A stretch of 34,642 bases of DNA, from the NCBI GenBank assembly GCA_016937715.1, contig JAFGWA010000075.1, positions 1 to 34,642 on the forward strand, read 5' to 3'. Below, piece by piece: positions 24,201-32,364 of this stretch. The notes beneath the pieces are model-generated. The model ran no database searches and was not told where the DNA came from. It was given only the letters and a program-made list of their open reading frames with translations. Made by a program: the position numbers and the translations under genes. Numbering within the stretch: position 1 is the first letter of the stretch; every line of letters begins with the position of its first letter. This stretch comes from Candidatus Goldiibacteriota bacterium. GTDB taxonomy: Bacteria > Oederibacteriota > PGYV01.

Positions 24201-24980
24201 TTAAAATATGTATGCTATTATTATGCAGACGGTCATTAAAATCATAAGAATTCTGGATACAGAAACCTTGCGTTTTAACACCGACACCGTTACAAAGAAA
24301 ACAAAAGCCAAAAGAAGGCTGTCCACAAAATGAGAAGCTATATAATATTCATCGGTTACCGCGTATATTCCCGCGAACATTCCAAGAACTCCCATACCTG
24401 TTATCTTGATGCTTCTTAATATGTCCTGAAATTTAATTTTCTGTATCAGGCCAAAAAGCGCCTGATGCTGATAATAAGCCTTAAACAGAAGAAAGTACTT
24501 AATGGCAACCCTTGGCAGATTATAAAGAAAAAACGCCGCCGCCGCCGCCCAAATCCACAATCCCGGGCGCTGCGTCCCGCCAAGCATCACTATAACAACC
24601 CCTATAAGCAGGGCAAAAGGTTTTATCCCCGACCAGAAAAGGGAATCGCCTATGGCAGCCAAAGGCCCCATTATGCCCATTTTTGTATTTTCAATCTCAC
24701 GCTCTTTCGCAGCCGGTTCCTGATTGGATATATCTTCTTCAAGCCTGGCTATTACGCCAAGCGCCGCAGAACTGAAGAAAATATGCGTATTGAAAAAACT
24801 TATATGCCTTTTCATCGCGGCTGCCATTTCCGGCGTGCCTTTGCCGTATATCTTTTTAAGTATATTCATAATCGAAAAAAGAAAACCCGCATTCTGCAGC
24901 CTTTCAAAATTCCAGGAAGCCTGAAGAAAATTAAGTTTTATTCCGCTGTATAAAAGGTCCCATGCGCTTATTTTTTTCAT
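24201..24980 (-). CDS. PTS mannose-family IID component
   Basis: A 259-residue mannose/fructose/sorbose-family IID membrane subunit. 'SWNFERLQNAGFLFSIMNIL' and 'FNTHIFFSSAALGVIARLEE' near the N-terminus, and 'MGIMGPLAAIGDSLFWSGIK' around residues 105-125, are conserved IID signatures. The C-terminal third is a set of hydrophobic segments. It forms the transmembrane pore with IIC, whose gene overlaps by four bases (ATGA). Compared with ManZ (about 280 residues) it is slightly short but complete. Substrate cannot be told from sequence; hexoses or amino sugars are typical for the family. Confidence 0.92.
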   Translation of the reverse strand: MKKISAWDLLYSGIKLNFLQASWNFERLQNAGFLFSIMNILKKIYGKGTPEMAAAMKRHISFFNTHIFFSSAALGVIARLEEDISNQEPAAKEREIENTKMGIMGPLAAIGDSLFWSGIKPFALLIGVVIVMLGGTQRPGLWIWAAAAAFFLYNLPRVAIKYFLLFKAYYQHQALFGLIQKIKFQDILRSIKITGMGVLGMFAGIYAVTDEYYIASHFVDSLLLAFVFFVTVSVLKRKVSVSRILMILMTVCIIIAYIF

Positions 24981-25795
24981 GTTGTTTTTCCTTTTTTTCC
25001 CCAGACGGAATTATAAACCACAAATACAGACGCGGTTAAAACAGCCGCCAGAAAAAGAAAGACATCGGGCTTACGGAACGAGAATATAAGGTACGTTAAA
25101 GCAAACACGGCCACAAAAAGCCCTTCTCCCGTTTTGGTCCTGAACATATCAAAAACAACAGCAATTCCAATTGCCGGCATCGCCCAGAAAGCATAACCAA
25201 GGGCGTCAATAATCTGATCCGGAAGGGTTATATAAATAGCATTCGCCAGATACACACCGACGGAAAAAACAACCGCATAAACAAGAAAATCCCTTAATAA
25301 TTTTGCCGCAATAGCGGATACCTGTATCATTGTCACAAAAGACTGCCTGCCGGCTTTTATCTTATCTTCAAAAAGGTGCATTATTTTTGTGTTAAATTTC
25401 CTGTTCCATACATCCATAAGGCCAACAAAATAACCTATGCCGGCAGCGCTTAACAGTGTAAACATAAGTACCGGAGTGCTGGTATCTTCCTGTATCTGCT
25501 GCCCCATCGATGATGCCAGCACTGTTGCCGACATGGCAATTGCCGAAGCCGAAGGCGGAACATAAGCGCCCACAGGAGGAGCGTTTATCCAAAGCAGCTG
25601 AACAATCGCTCCCATAAGGACTCCCGTGTATATATCTCCGTTAAATATAAAACCAATCAGCGCGCCCGCAAATATAGGCTGCGAGATAAGCGTCATTCCG
25701 ACGAAGTAATTATCTATTTCCAGCATCGCCGCCGCAAAAGCCGCCAGCAATACCACATAGATATTTATGTTTGTAAGAAAATTCTGCAATTCCAT
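24977..25795 (-). CDS. PTS mannose-family IIC component
   Basis: A 272-residue polytopic membrane protein of the mannose-type IIC family, the sugar-translocating subunit partnering IID. Typical features are the N-terminal 'AAMLEIDNYFVGMTLISQPI' region, 'GFIFNGDIYTGVLMGAIVQL' and 'PPVGAYVPPSASAIAM' around residues 73-90, then repeated hydrophobic segments. The gene follows the IIB gene after 13 bases and overlaps the IID gene, so subunits IIB, IIC and IID are likely made in a coordinated ratio. The transported sugar is unknown. Confidence 0.92.
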   Translation of the reverse strand: MELQNFLTNINIYVVLLAAFAAAMLEIDNYFVGMTLISQPIFAGALIGFIFNGDIYTGVLMGAIVQLLWINAPPVGAYVPPSASAIAMSATVLASSMGQQIQEDTSTPVLMFTLLSAAGIGYFVGLMDVWNRKFNTKIMHLFEDKIKAGRQSFVTMIQVSAIAAKLLRDFLVYAVVFSVGVYLANAIYITLPDQIIDALGYAFWAMPAIGIAVVFDMFRTKTGEGLFVAVFALTYLIFSFRKPDVFLFLAAVLTASVFVVYNSVWGKKGKTT

Positions 25796-25808
25796 CAGAT
25801 AACCGCCT

Positions 25809-26300
25809 TCATTTTATGAATTTTTCTTTTATGGCCTTAAAAATATCTTTCTTTGAATCAGTGGGCACCATTCTTACTTCAAGCGCCACGCCCAGCTGAT
25901 TAATACGCTGAAAAGCCGCCACATCATCGCCGTCAACAAAAATAGCGTCATATAACTGCACCTTTGTGTCGGAAAAATGCATTCCGCCTATATTTATCTC
26001 GCCCACTTTTCCTCCGGCTTCAATTACGCCGCAGATATCCTTGGGGCTTTTCACCAGTATAATCGCCTTGTCGTCATCAAATTCCCTGTTTTTTATCTTT
26101 ATCGCGGCTTCTTTAACGCTGATAATGGAGAGATTTATTTCCGTGGGCGTAGCCATACGGAAAAGAAATTTCTGCATATCATTATTAACCACATCGTCAT
26201 TAACAACTATTATGTGATCCGCTTTTAAAGACTGCGCCCAGCCCACAACAACCTGGCCGTGTATTAACCTGTCGTCTATCCTTGTAAGCAGAATAGGCAT
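25809..26300 (-). CDS. PTS mannose-family IIB component
   Basis: A 163-residue cytoplasmic IIB protein. The phosphorylated histidine is His14 in 'RIDDRLIHGQVVVGWAQ', the family signature. 'IIVVNDDVVNNDMQK' and 'GGMHFSDTKVQL' later in the protein also fit. It takes phosphate from the neighbouring IIA protein and hands it to the incoming sugar at IIC/IID. The ribosome binding site (AGG) overlaps the end of the IIA gene eight bases upstream, so translation is probably coupled. Confidence 0.93.
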   Translation of the reverse strand: MPILLTRIDDRLIHGQVVVGWAQSLKADHIIVVNDDVVNNDMQKFLFRMATPTEINLSIISVKEAAIKIKNREFDDDKAIILVKSPKDICGVIEAGGKVGEINIGGMHFSDTKVQLYDAIFVDGDDVAAFQRINQLGVALEVRMVPTDSKKDIFKAIKEKFIK

Positions 26301-26308
26301 TTGGCCGT

Positions 26309-26710
26309 TTACCTTTTTCCTATCATCGATTTTACATCTATAATAAGCCTGTCTTTTTTCGCAAATATCATTTCCGTAATCTCAGCGGAACTTTTATCAA
26401 TGTGATTTATGGCTTCCACCACCATAGGCATATTTACGCCTGTTATTATCTTCACTTTTTCGTCGCCGCTGTAAAGCGCAAAAGCCGCGTTCATAGGCGT
26501 CCCGCCGAACATATCCGCCATTATTACAACACCTCTGCCGTCATCATTTTTTTCCACGGCATCCTTTAATTTCGCGGTAAAACTTTCAAGCGTGTCGCTT
26601 TTTAACAGCGTAAGCGCCGTCACTTTTTCTTTCTGCCCGACTATCATAAAAACAGTATCCTTAAGGCTTTCCGCAAAAGTATAATGCGTTGCAATTATTA
26701 TCCCCGCCAT
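26309..26710 (-). CDS. PTS mannose-family IIA component
   Basis: A 133-residue EIIA of the mannose (ManX-A) family. The active histidine is His9 in 'GIIIATHYTFAESL', preceding 'VGQKEKV'. 'VIMADMFGGTPMNAA' around residues 62-76 is the conserved substrate-free loop of the family. It accepts phosphate from HPr and passes it to IIB. It is encoded as a separate protein and not as a IIA-IIB fusion as in E. coli ManX. A good AGGGAG site precedes the ATG; the yvcK gene lies 25 bases upstream. Confidence 0.92.
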   Translation of the reverse strand: MAGIIIATHYTFAESLKDTVFMIVGQKEKVTALTLLKSDTLESFTAKLKDAVEKNDDGRGVVIMADMFGGTPMNAAFALYSGDEKVKIITGVNMPMVVEAINHIDKSSAEITEMIFAKKDRLIIDVKSMIGKR

Positions 26711-26735
26711 ACTGTACTCCCTTTTATTTTTCGCT

Positions 26736-28013
26736 TTAAATTATAAGCAGTTTCATTATCAGCTTGCCCAAAAGGCCTTCCGCGTGGCGGATGTAGTCTC
26801 CGTCATTAAAAAGTTTTCCTTCTACAAGCCTTACTCCAAGCCTGTTTATCTCTTCCCTGTCAATTCTTACAGGGTATGAATTTTCCTTTGCGTACCTGGA
26901 AAGAATTTCCTGCTTTGCTTCCTTATTATTTGCCACAACGTAGTCTATGACTTTGGATTCCGTATGTTTAAGCACCGCTTTTAAATGGTCAGACACGGTA
27001 AAATTATCTGTTTCTCCCGGCTGCGTCATTATATTGCACACGTATATTTTAGCCGCTTTCCTGTTTGACATAATTGCTTCTTTTATTCCCGGCACCAGCA
27101 GATTGGGAATAACGCTTGTAAAAAGGCTGCCCGGCCCCATAACTATTACTTCCGCTTTTTTTATCTCTTCAACCGCGTCCGGATTTGCCTTGCAGTCTTC
27201 CGGCATGATAAACAGCTTTTCTATCACGCCTTTTGCCTCGGGAATCAGCGATTCTCCCAGTATAAGCCTTCCGTCCTGCATCTTTGCCTGAAGCGACATA
27301 TTGTCAAAAGATACAGGCAGTACCTTTCCGTTTATGGCAAGCACCTTTGAACTTTCTTCAACGCCTTTTGAAAAATCTCCCGCCACATGAGTCATAGCCG
27401 TTATAAAAATGTTTCCAAAACTGTGGCCGGCAAGGTCTTCGCCTTTATCAAACCTGTACTGAAAAAGTTTTCCTAAAAGCGTTTCCTGATCGGCAAGCGC
27501 CACAATACAGTTTCTTATGTCTCCCGGCGGTATTATCTGATAGTCTTTTCTTAACCTTCCCGAAGATCCGCCGTCATCCGCAACTGTTACTATTGCAGCA
27601 AGGTTGGAAGTATACTTTTTTAAAGCTCTTAATGAATTCGGAAGCCCTGTCCCTCCGCCTATCGCTACAATCCTTGGACCCCGCCTTAACTTGGCTTTTC
27701 TATATGCCATGTTGATAAAATCTTCTTCCCTGTTGGGTATATACATGGCAAGCACCGAATAATATGCCCTTCTTACAGCCATCGAAACTCCAGCAATAGC
27801 CAGCAGTATTATCGCCACATCAATAAACTTTAACCGCTGTAACCTATAAAAAAAAGCGTCAAAATCTATACCGGTTTCTATTCTGAAATTACGTACAAGC
27901 GCGCCCAGTTGTCCGGAAAAACCAACCGCAAGTACTATCAGGCTTAGTATTAAAAGAAAAACCCACCTTTTTATCCTTATCCCCGGATAAAGCCATTTAT
28001 CAAATCTAGCCAT
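26736..28013 (-). CDS. yvcK: YvcK-family gluconeogenesis factor with membrane anchor
   Basis: A 425-residue protein. Residues about 105-420 are the YvcK/CofD-like domain: 'IVAIGGGTGLPNSLRALKKY' followed by 'VTVADDGGSSGRLRKDY' and 'PGDIRNCIVALAD', the family nucleotide-sugar-binding motifs. In Bacillus, YvcK is needed for growth on gluconeogenic carbon and normal cell-wall synthesis, and binds UDP-sugars. This protein carries an extra ~100-residue N-terminus with hydrophobic segments near residues 17-34 and 53-72, so it is probably membrane-anchored, whereas the Bacillus form (317 residues) is soluble. It overlaps hprK by eight bases. It sits where RapZ is found in the comparable proteobacterial cluster. 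Confidence 0.9.
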   Translation of the reverse strand: MARFDKWLYPGIRIKRWVFLLILSLIVLAVGFSGQLGALVRNFRIETGIDFDAFFYRLQRLKFIDVAIILLAIAGVSMAVRRAYYSVLAMYIPNREEDFINMAYRKAKLRRGPRIVAIGGGTGLPNSLRALKKYTSNLAAIVTVADDGGSSGRLRKDYQIIPPGDIRNCIVALADQETLLGKLFQYRFDKGEDLAGHSFGNIFITAMTHVAGDFSKGVEESSKVLAINGKVLPVSFDNMSLQAKMQDGRLILGESLIPEAKGVIEKLFIMPEDCKANPDAVEEIKKAEVIVMGPGSLFTSVIPNLLVPGIKEAIMSNRKAAKIYVCNIMTQPGETDNFTVSDHLKAVLKHTESKVIDYVVANNKEAKQEILSRYAKENSYPVRIDREEINRLGVRLVEGKLFNDGDYIRHAEGLLGKLIMKLLII

Positions 28014-28953
28014 TCTTTTTTCCTTTAAACATATACAACATCATCTTTTCATTAAGTTCTTTCGCGGGATTGTGCCCTTTCTGCCGTAATCTCTGATTCA
28101 TTGCCGCCACTTCCACAATTATGCTTAAGGTCCTGCCCGGTTTTACCGGAAGGACTATTTTTGGCACCTGCACACCAAGTATGTCCTGCATCTGCTCTTC
28201 TATTCCAAGCCTTTCGTAATCTTTGCCTTTTTCCCACTCTTCAAGGTGAAGCACAAGTTCCACTTTCTGATAATCCCTGACCGCGCCCACGCCAAAAAGC
28301 GTCCTTACGTCTATTATGCCCACTCCTCTGATTTCCATATGGTGCTGTACAACGCTCATTCCCCTTGCTTCAAGTTCGCCTTCCCCAAGCCTTGTAACTT
28401 CTATCAGGTCATCCGCTACAAGCCGGTGCCCTCTTTTTACCAGTTCTAAAGTTACTTCACTTTTTCCAATTCCGCTTTTGCCCGTTATTAAAACTCCCAG
28501 CCCGTAAACATCAACAAAAGTTCCGTGCATGGTGATTTTTGGAGCCAGTTTTTTTTCAAGGTATATCATCGTGGCGCTGATAATTTTTGTAGTAAAAAGG
28601 GAAGATTCAAAAACAGGCGTTTTGTATTTTTTTGCAAGAAGAAGGAATCCGGAAGGCGCCTTTAAATTTCTTGAAATTATCACGCACGGGACATTCTGTT
28701 TAAAAATCTCGCCCATAACCCTGTCGGCTTTTACACTTCCAAGTTTCTTTATATACGTGAATTCGGTCTTTCCAAAGACCTGAATGCGCTCATATGGGAA
28801 ATATCCAAAAAAACCGGCCAAAGCAAGCCCCGGCCGGTTTATGTCTGATACCACTATTTTTTTTTTATCAAGATATTCTTCGCCCGCTAAAATGTTAAGG
28901 CGGAATTTTTCATTATTATCTTCAAAGAACTCCTTGACGGTTATAAAATCCAT
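28006..28953 (-). CDS. hprK: HPr kinase/phosphorylase
   Basis: A 315-residue bifunctional enzyme that phosphorylates or dephosphorylates HPr at Ser47 according to metabolic state. The P-loop 'ITGKSGIGKSEVTLEL' (residues about 156-171) and the signature 'EIRGVGIIDVRTLFG' are intact, and the catalytic histidine lies just before the loop in 'MHGTFVDV'. The start at 28953 is preferred to a TTG one codon upstream because AGGAGG is placed six bases before it. ptsN lies upstream and yvcK overlaps downstream. Presence of HPr with Ser in the same run makes a complete regulatory circuit likely. Confidence 0.95.
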   Translation of the reverse strand: MDFITVKEFFEDNNEKFRLNILAGEEYLDKKKIVVSDINRPGLALAGFFGYFPYERIQVFGKTEFTYIKKLGSVKADRVMGEIFKQNVPCVIISRNLKAPSGFLLLAKKYKTPVFESSLFTTKIISATMIYLEKKLAPKITMHGTFVDVYGLGVLITGKSGIGKSEVTLELVKRGHRLVADDLIEVTRLGEGELEARGMSVVQHHMEIRGVGIIDVRTLFGVGAVRDYQKVELVLHLEEWEKGKDYERLGIEEQMQDILGVQVPKIVLPVKPGRTLSIIVEVAAMNQRLRQKGHNPAKELNEKMMLYMFKGKKNG

Positions 28954-28978
28954 CAACTACCTCCTAAGGAGCCGCATA

Positions 28979-29443
28979 TCACTGTTTTGTCTTTTCTTCC
29001 TCTTCTATTATCTGGATAACCGCTTCCTTGTCGGCTGCATCAAGGATTTTCTTCCTGTAATACTTATTCTTAAGAAAGTTGCTTACCCTTGCAAGCGCTT
29101 TAAGCATAACGCCGGCCGCGCCTTCGGGAGCAAGCAGAAGGAAAAATATATGTACAGGTTCGCCGTCAAGGGCGTCAAATTCCACGCCATTCTTGGAAAT
29201 TGCAAACGCGCCTATAAGTTCCTTTACGCCTTTTGTCTTACTGTGCGGTATTGCAATTCCCTGGCCAACGCCGGTGCTGCCAAGTTCTTCCCTTTCAAGC
29301 AGGGACTCTATTGTCACGTCCTTGTCGATAATGGCGTTTTTCTTTTTCAGAATTTCCACAATTTCTTCAATTGCTTCTTTTTTGTTTTTCGCCTTAATGT
29401 TAAGTTCTATGCTGTCCTTTTCAAGAAAATCAAGAATTCTCAT
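28979..29443 (-). CDS. ptsN: PTS IIA-like nitrogen/fructose-type regulator (PtsN)
   Basis: A 154-residue EIIA of the fructose/nitrogen family. The phospho-accepting histidine is His67 in 'GQGIAIPHSKT', with the upstream 'REELGSTGVG' motif. No IIB or IIC domain is attached, so it acts as a regulator and not a transporter part, as PtsN does in proteobacteria. Its place between hpf and hprK and close to rpoN is the classic setting for PtsN. It is likely phosphorylated by the local HPr and may regulate potassium, nitrogen or sigma-54 linked processes. The ATG follows AGAGGTGG. Confidence 0.92.
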   Translation of the reverse strand: MRILDFLEKDSIELNIKAKNKKEAIEEIVEILKKKNAIIDKDVTIESLLEREELGSTGVGQGIAIPHSKTKGVKELIGAFAISKNGVEFDALDGEPVHIFFLLLAPEGAAGVMLKALARVSNFLKNKYYRKKILDAADKEAVIQIIEEEEKTKQ

Positions 29444-29459
29444 ATTTATTCCACCTCTG

Positions 29460-30011
29460 TCAGTATTTGGATATGGTCAATCCGAATTTTTTATCTTTTC
29501 TTTTCCTTATCAGGCATACTTTGTTAAAATCCACATTGAAGAAAAGCAGCATTTTTTCAGGGGCTATCTCCGCTTCTTCCATAGCTTCTTCCGTATTCAT
29601 GGGCTTTGCCGCCATTAAATCCTCTTCCACAACTTCATTATAACGGTCATTGCCGGTTTTTCCTGACGAAGGAACGTTTGCAAGAATTTTTTCAATTCCG
29701 GGGCGTTTTCCGCCTTTAACAGGCTTTACAATTTTATCTTTATGTTTTTTAATCTGAGTGATAAGCTTTGTTTCCAGCATATCCAGGGAAGTATACATAT
29801 CCTTTGATGTCACTTTTGCCGTAAAAGTGTGTTTCTTGCCGTTCAGTATTGCTTCTGCCGAATGAATGTATTTATCCACGGAAATCACGATATGAAGCTT
29901 GCCGTTTTCCTTAAAATCAAAATATTCTTCAACTTTTTTGAATCTTTTCTTTGCGTAATCCGTAATACCCTTTGTCAGATCAAGATGCCTTCCCGTAATG
30001 TTTATCTCCAC
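29460..30011 (-). CDS. hpf: Long-form ribosome hibernation promoting factor
   Basis: A 183-residue HPF of the long type. Residues 1-100 form the ribosome-binding domain ('MEINITGRHLDLTKGITDYA', 'DMYTSLDMLETKLITQIKKH'), followed by a variable linker. Residues about 135-183 form the dimerisation tail ('KPMNTEEAMEEAEIAPEKML' then 'LIRKRKDKKFGL') that drives 100S ribosome formation in stationary phase. The start codon is GTG, supported by AGGAGG eight bases upstream; no alternative ATG is near. It lies downstream of rpoN with its own promoter, a common arrangement in proteobacteria. Confidence 0.93.
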   Translation of the reverse strand: MEINITGRHLDLTKGITDYAKKRFKKVEEYFDFKENGKLHIVISVDKYIHSAEAILNGKKHTFTAKVTSKDMYTSLDMLETKLITQIKKHKDKIVKPVKGGKRPGIEKILANVPSSGKTGNDRYNEVVEEDLMAAKPMNTEEAMEEAEIAPEKMLLFFNVDFNKVCLIRKRKDKKFGLTISKY

Positions 30012-30041
30012 GGTACGTCCTCCTTATATAATAATAACTTT

Positions 30042-30070
30042 AAATTATCATATTAAACACTTAATGTCAA
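30042..30070 (-). promoter_or_regulatory. Candidate promoter of hpf-PTS operon
   Basis: On the minus strand a perfect TTGACA (30070-30065) is followed after 17 bases by TAATTT (30047-30042), or after 15 bases by GATAAT (30049-30044). The -35 box is excellent and the -10 moderate. It would give hpf and the downstream phosphorelay genes a start independent of rpoN. The 135-base gap shows no clear terminator. Confidence 0.55.
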
Positions 30071-30146
30071 TTCAGTAAAAATTTAAACCCCGGAATATAA
30101 GGGATATTTTGAACCCTATTTACCGCATTACGGTACAAATTTACGC

Positions 30147-31667
30147 TTATTGCCTTTTTCTGGAAGAAGCCGGCAATATTTCCAGCTGCTCCCTGTACTT
30201 GGATACTGTCCTTCTGGCTATATTTATGCCAATTTCTTTAAGTTTTTCTTCTATCTGGGTGTCAGTAAGCGGTGAAGACGGGTCTTCCGCTTCTATCATT
30301 GCCCTTATTTTACCCTTCACACTGTCAGAAGACACATCGCCGTCAGCGCCTTTTAATTTACTTGAGAAGAAATCTTTAAGCGGCTTGATTCCCCCCGGAA
30401 GCTGGATATATTTCCTTGAGACAATCCTGCTTATAGTGGATTCATGCACCCCGATTTCATCCGCCACCTCTTTTAAAGTAAGGGGTTTTAAACCTGTCTC
30501 TTCATTCTTCATATAATAATCCTGTATCTGCAGGATTTTTTCAACAACAGTTTTTATAGTCTTGTTTCTTTCGTCCCAGGAATTCTTAAGCGTCTTAAGG
30601 TTTTCTTCGTATTTCTTCGCATAAGGTTTTGTTTCCTTATTGCTTTTATACAGCTCCAGCTGTTCTTTATTTACAACAAGCTCCGGAAATTCGCCGAAAA
30701 TACGCACGTGGTATCTGCCTTCTTCATCTTCATCCACTATTATATCCGGTATTATGTAATTTTTTACGTCTCCGGAAAACTGATATCCCGGGTAAGGCGA
30801 AAGAAGTTTAATCTCTTCTTCGGCTTTTTTTATGTTTTCTTCGCCTGTTTTATAAATTGAAGCAAGTTTTTCAAACTGCTGCCTTGATAAAAGTTCAAAA
30901 TTTTCTTCTATTATTTTATACGGAAGGGAATCTTTCATCTTTTTTTCTTTAAGCTGCATCAGAAGGCTTTCTCTGACGTTTTTTGCCCCGACTCCCGTGG
31001 GTTCAAATTTCTGTATTATCTGAATGGCGGCGGCTGTCATTTCCGGGCTTAATCCGGTTTCCTGCGCTATTTGGGAATCATCAAGTTCAAGAAATCCCCT
31101 GTCATCTATCATTGATATTACGGTGAAAACCGCCTGATAAATGTCCTCTTCAAGGTCCAGCGTATTCAGCTGACGGATAAGCACAGAATTAAGATCTTTG
31201 TCCCTGTCATCGGTAAGGCTGTCATACCTGTAATCGTTTATTTTTCCCGCATCCGGATTAAACTCTGTTTCGGGCCGTTCGCGCCACCCTGAATCTTCAA
31301 TTTCTCCGGCGGAATTATCAAAGTTTTTTATATCATTTACTTCGGCGTTTTTTTCTTTCCACCCGGAATTATCCTGCTCTCCGAACATATTATCGTAATT
31401 ATTAAAATCTATCTCCGACATATTGGGTTTTTCGCCTATTTTTACGTCTTCTGTCTGGCTTTTTTCCCTGGCTGTTGTTTCCGGATTAATGTCTTCTTTA
31501 AAAATTACATCATCCAGTATCGGATTTTCCTGCAGCTCTTTGTTTAATATTTCCCTTAGTTCCATATATGAACCCTGAAGGACTTCCAGCCTTAACCGCA
31601 TTTCAGGCGTCAGCTTAAGCTGCTGCTTTAATTCGTGGCTTAAATGCAGATGGTTGGATGGGCGCAT
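30147..31667 (-). CDS. rpoN: RNA polymerase sigma-54 factor
   Basis: A 506-residue sigma-54. The N-terminal activator region has the Gln/Leu-rich 'LHLSHELKQQLKLTPEMRLR' and 'ELREILNKELQENPILDD'. An acidic region II (about residues 55-165) follows, then the core-binding domain. The helix-turn-helix 'VADEIGVHESTISRIVSRKY' (about residues 415-434) and the RpoN box 'ARRTVSKYREQLEI' near residue 490 are both intact. It directs transcription from -24/-12 promoters with AAA+ activators. The acidic linker is longer than in many homologues. It lies 32 bases downstream of bioY with only a weak AGGG ribosome binding site, so co-transcription with bioY is likely. Confidence 0.95.
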   Translation of the reverse strand: MRPSNHLHLSHELKQQLKLTPEMRLRLEVLQGSYMELREILNKELQENPILDDVIFKEDINPETTAREKSQTEDVKIGEKPNMSEIDFNNYDNMFGEQDNSGWKEKNAEVNDIKNFDNSAGEIEDSGWRERPETEFNPDAGKINDYRYDSLTDDRDKDLNSVLIRQLNTLDLEEDIYQAVFTVISMIDDRGFLELDDSQIAQETGLSPEMTAAAIQIIQKFEPTGVGAKNVRESLLMQLKEKKMKDSLPYKIIEENFELLSRQQFEKLASIYKTGEENIKKAEEEIKLLSPYPGYQFSGDVKNYIIPDIIVDEDEEGRYHVRIFGEFPELVVNKEQLELYKSNKETKPYAKKYEENLKTLKNSWDERNKTIKTVVEKILQIQDYYMKNEETGLKPLTLKEVADEIGVHESTISRIVSRKYIQLPGGIKPLKDFFSSKLKGADGDVSSDSVKGKIRAMIEAEDPSSPLTDTQIEEKLKEIGINIARRTVSKYREQLEILPASSRKRQ

Positions 31668-31699
31668 CTATTTATCCCTGGCCTGCCGGTTTATTCTTG

Positions 31700-32260
31700 T
31701 TATTTCCTTACAGCCATCCTTAATGACGCGGCAGCTGCAATTTTTACGGCATCGGCAGCTATAAAGGGTATGATACCCGCGGCAACAGCACCCTTAATAC
31801 CCATTCCATAAACAAACGCAAGATGCGCGGCTCCCATAAAATATATTATTGCCATACCCGCTGAAAACACGGCTGCCATTCCGACAAAACCGTACTTTTC
31901 CATTGAAGGTTTCATAATGCTCATCACAATTCCCGCCGCGATGAATCCTGCCAGATAACCTGCTGTCGGCCCTACAAGAGCCATAGCTCCGGTCAATCCG
32001 GCGGCAAAAACAGGCGCGCCTATTATTCCCGCAAGAATATATAATGCCTGGGAAATCCCAAGTTCTTTAAGGTTAAGGTAATAAACCGCCATAAAAAGGG
32101 CAAATGTCTGAAGCGTGAAAGGCACAGGTGAAAACGGAGTCTGTATCCTTATCAGTGACGAAGCGAACATAATAAAAGAAAAAAACAGGACCATAAAAAT
32201 GCTTTTTACAGTTACGGAAACGGATATTTCTTTGTTTAATACGGCTGAAATACTTTTCAT
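31700..32260 (-). CDS. bioY: BioY family biotin transporter substrate-binding component
   Basis: A 186-residue membrane protein of the BioY family, the biotin-binding S component of ECF transporters. About six hydrophobic segments cover the chain. Family motifs visible are 'IQTPFSPVPFTLQTFALF' (residues about 43-60) and 'GAMALVGPTAGYLAGFIAAG' (about residues 89-108). No EcfT/EcfA genes are adjacent, so it either shares an energising module encoded elsewhere or works alone. The ATG follows GAGGTG and a promoter precedes it at 32295-32323. Lying directly before rpoN, it may lend its promoter to the sigma-54 gene. Confidence 0.92.
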   Translation of the reverse strand: MKSISAVLNKEISVSVTVKSIFMVLFFSFIMFASSLIRIQTPFSPVPFTLQTFALFMAVYYLNLKELGISQALYILAGIIGAPVFAAGLTGAMALVGPTAGYLAGFIAAGIVMSIMKPSMEKYGFVGMAAVFSAGMAIIYFMGAAHLAFVYGMGIKGAVAAGIIPFIAADAVKIAAAASLRMAVRK

Positions 32261-32294
32261 TTTTCACCTCTGATAGATTATTTAATTATTAAAA

Positions 32295-32323
32295 ATTCTA
32301 TATTACATACCGCGCAAAGTCAA
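32295..32323 (-). promoter_or_regulatory. Sigma-70 promoter of bioY-rpoN
   Basis: On the minus strand TTGACT (32323-32318) and TAGAAT (32300-32295) are separated by exactly 17 bases. The predicted start is about 30 bases before the bioY ATG. I see no clear BirA-type operator, although GC-containing 'CGCAATT' and 'GCGCAAT' stretches lie just upstream. Confidence 0.65.
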
Positions 32324-32364
32324 GTTCTATTGCGCTTTAATTGCGATTAAATCCGGGTTTTATT

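Noticed and set aside
26736-28013. Annotation as CofD (2-phospho-L-lactate transferase)
   Set aside because: The fold is shared, but the sequence motifs and the neighbourhood with hprK and PTS genes fit YvcK; no F420 genes are present.
28784-29618. Plus-strand open frames over hprK and ptsN
   Set aside because: They are antisense to genes with intact catalytic motifs and show no family features.
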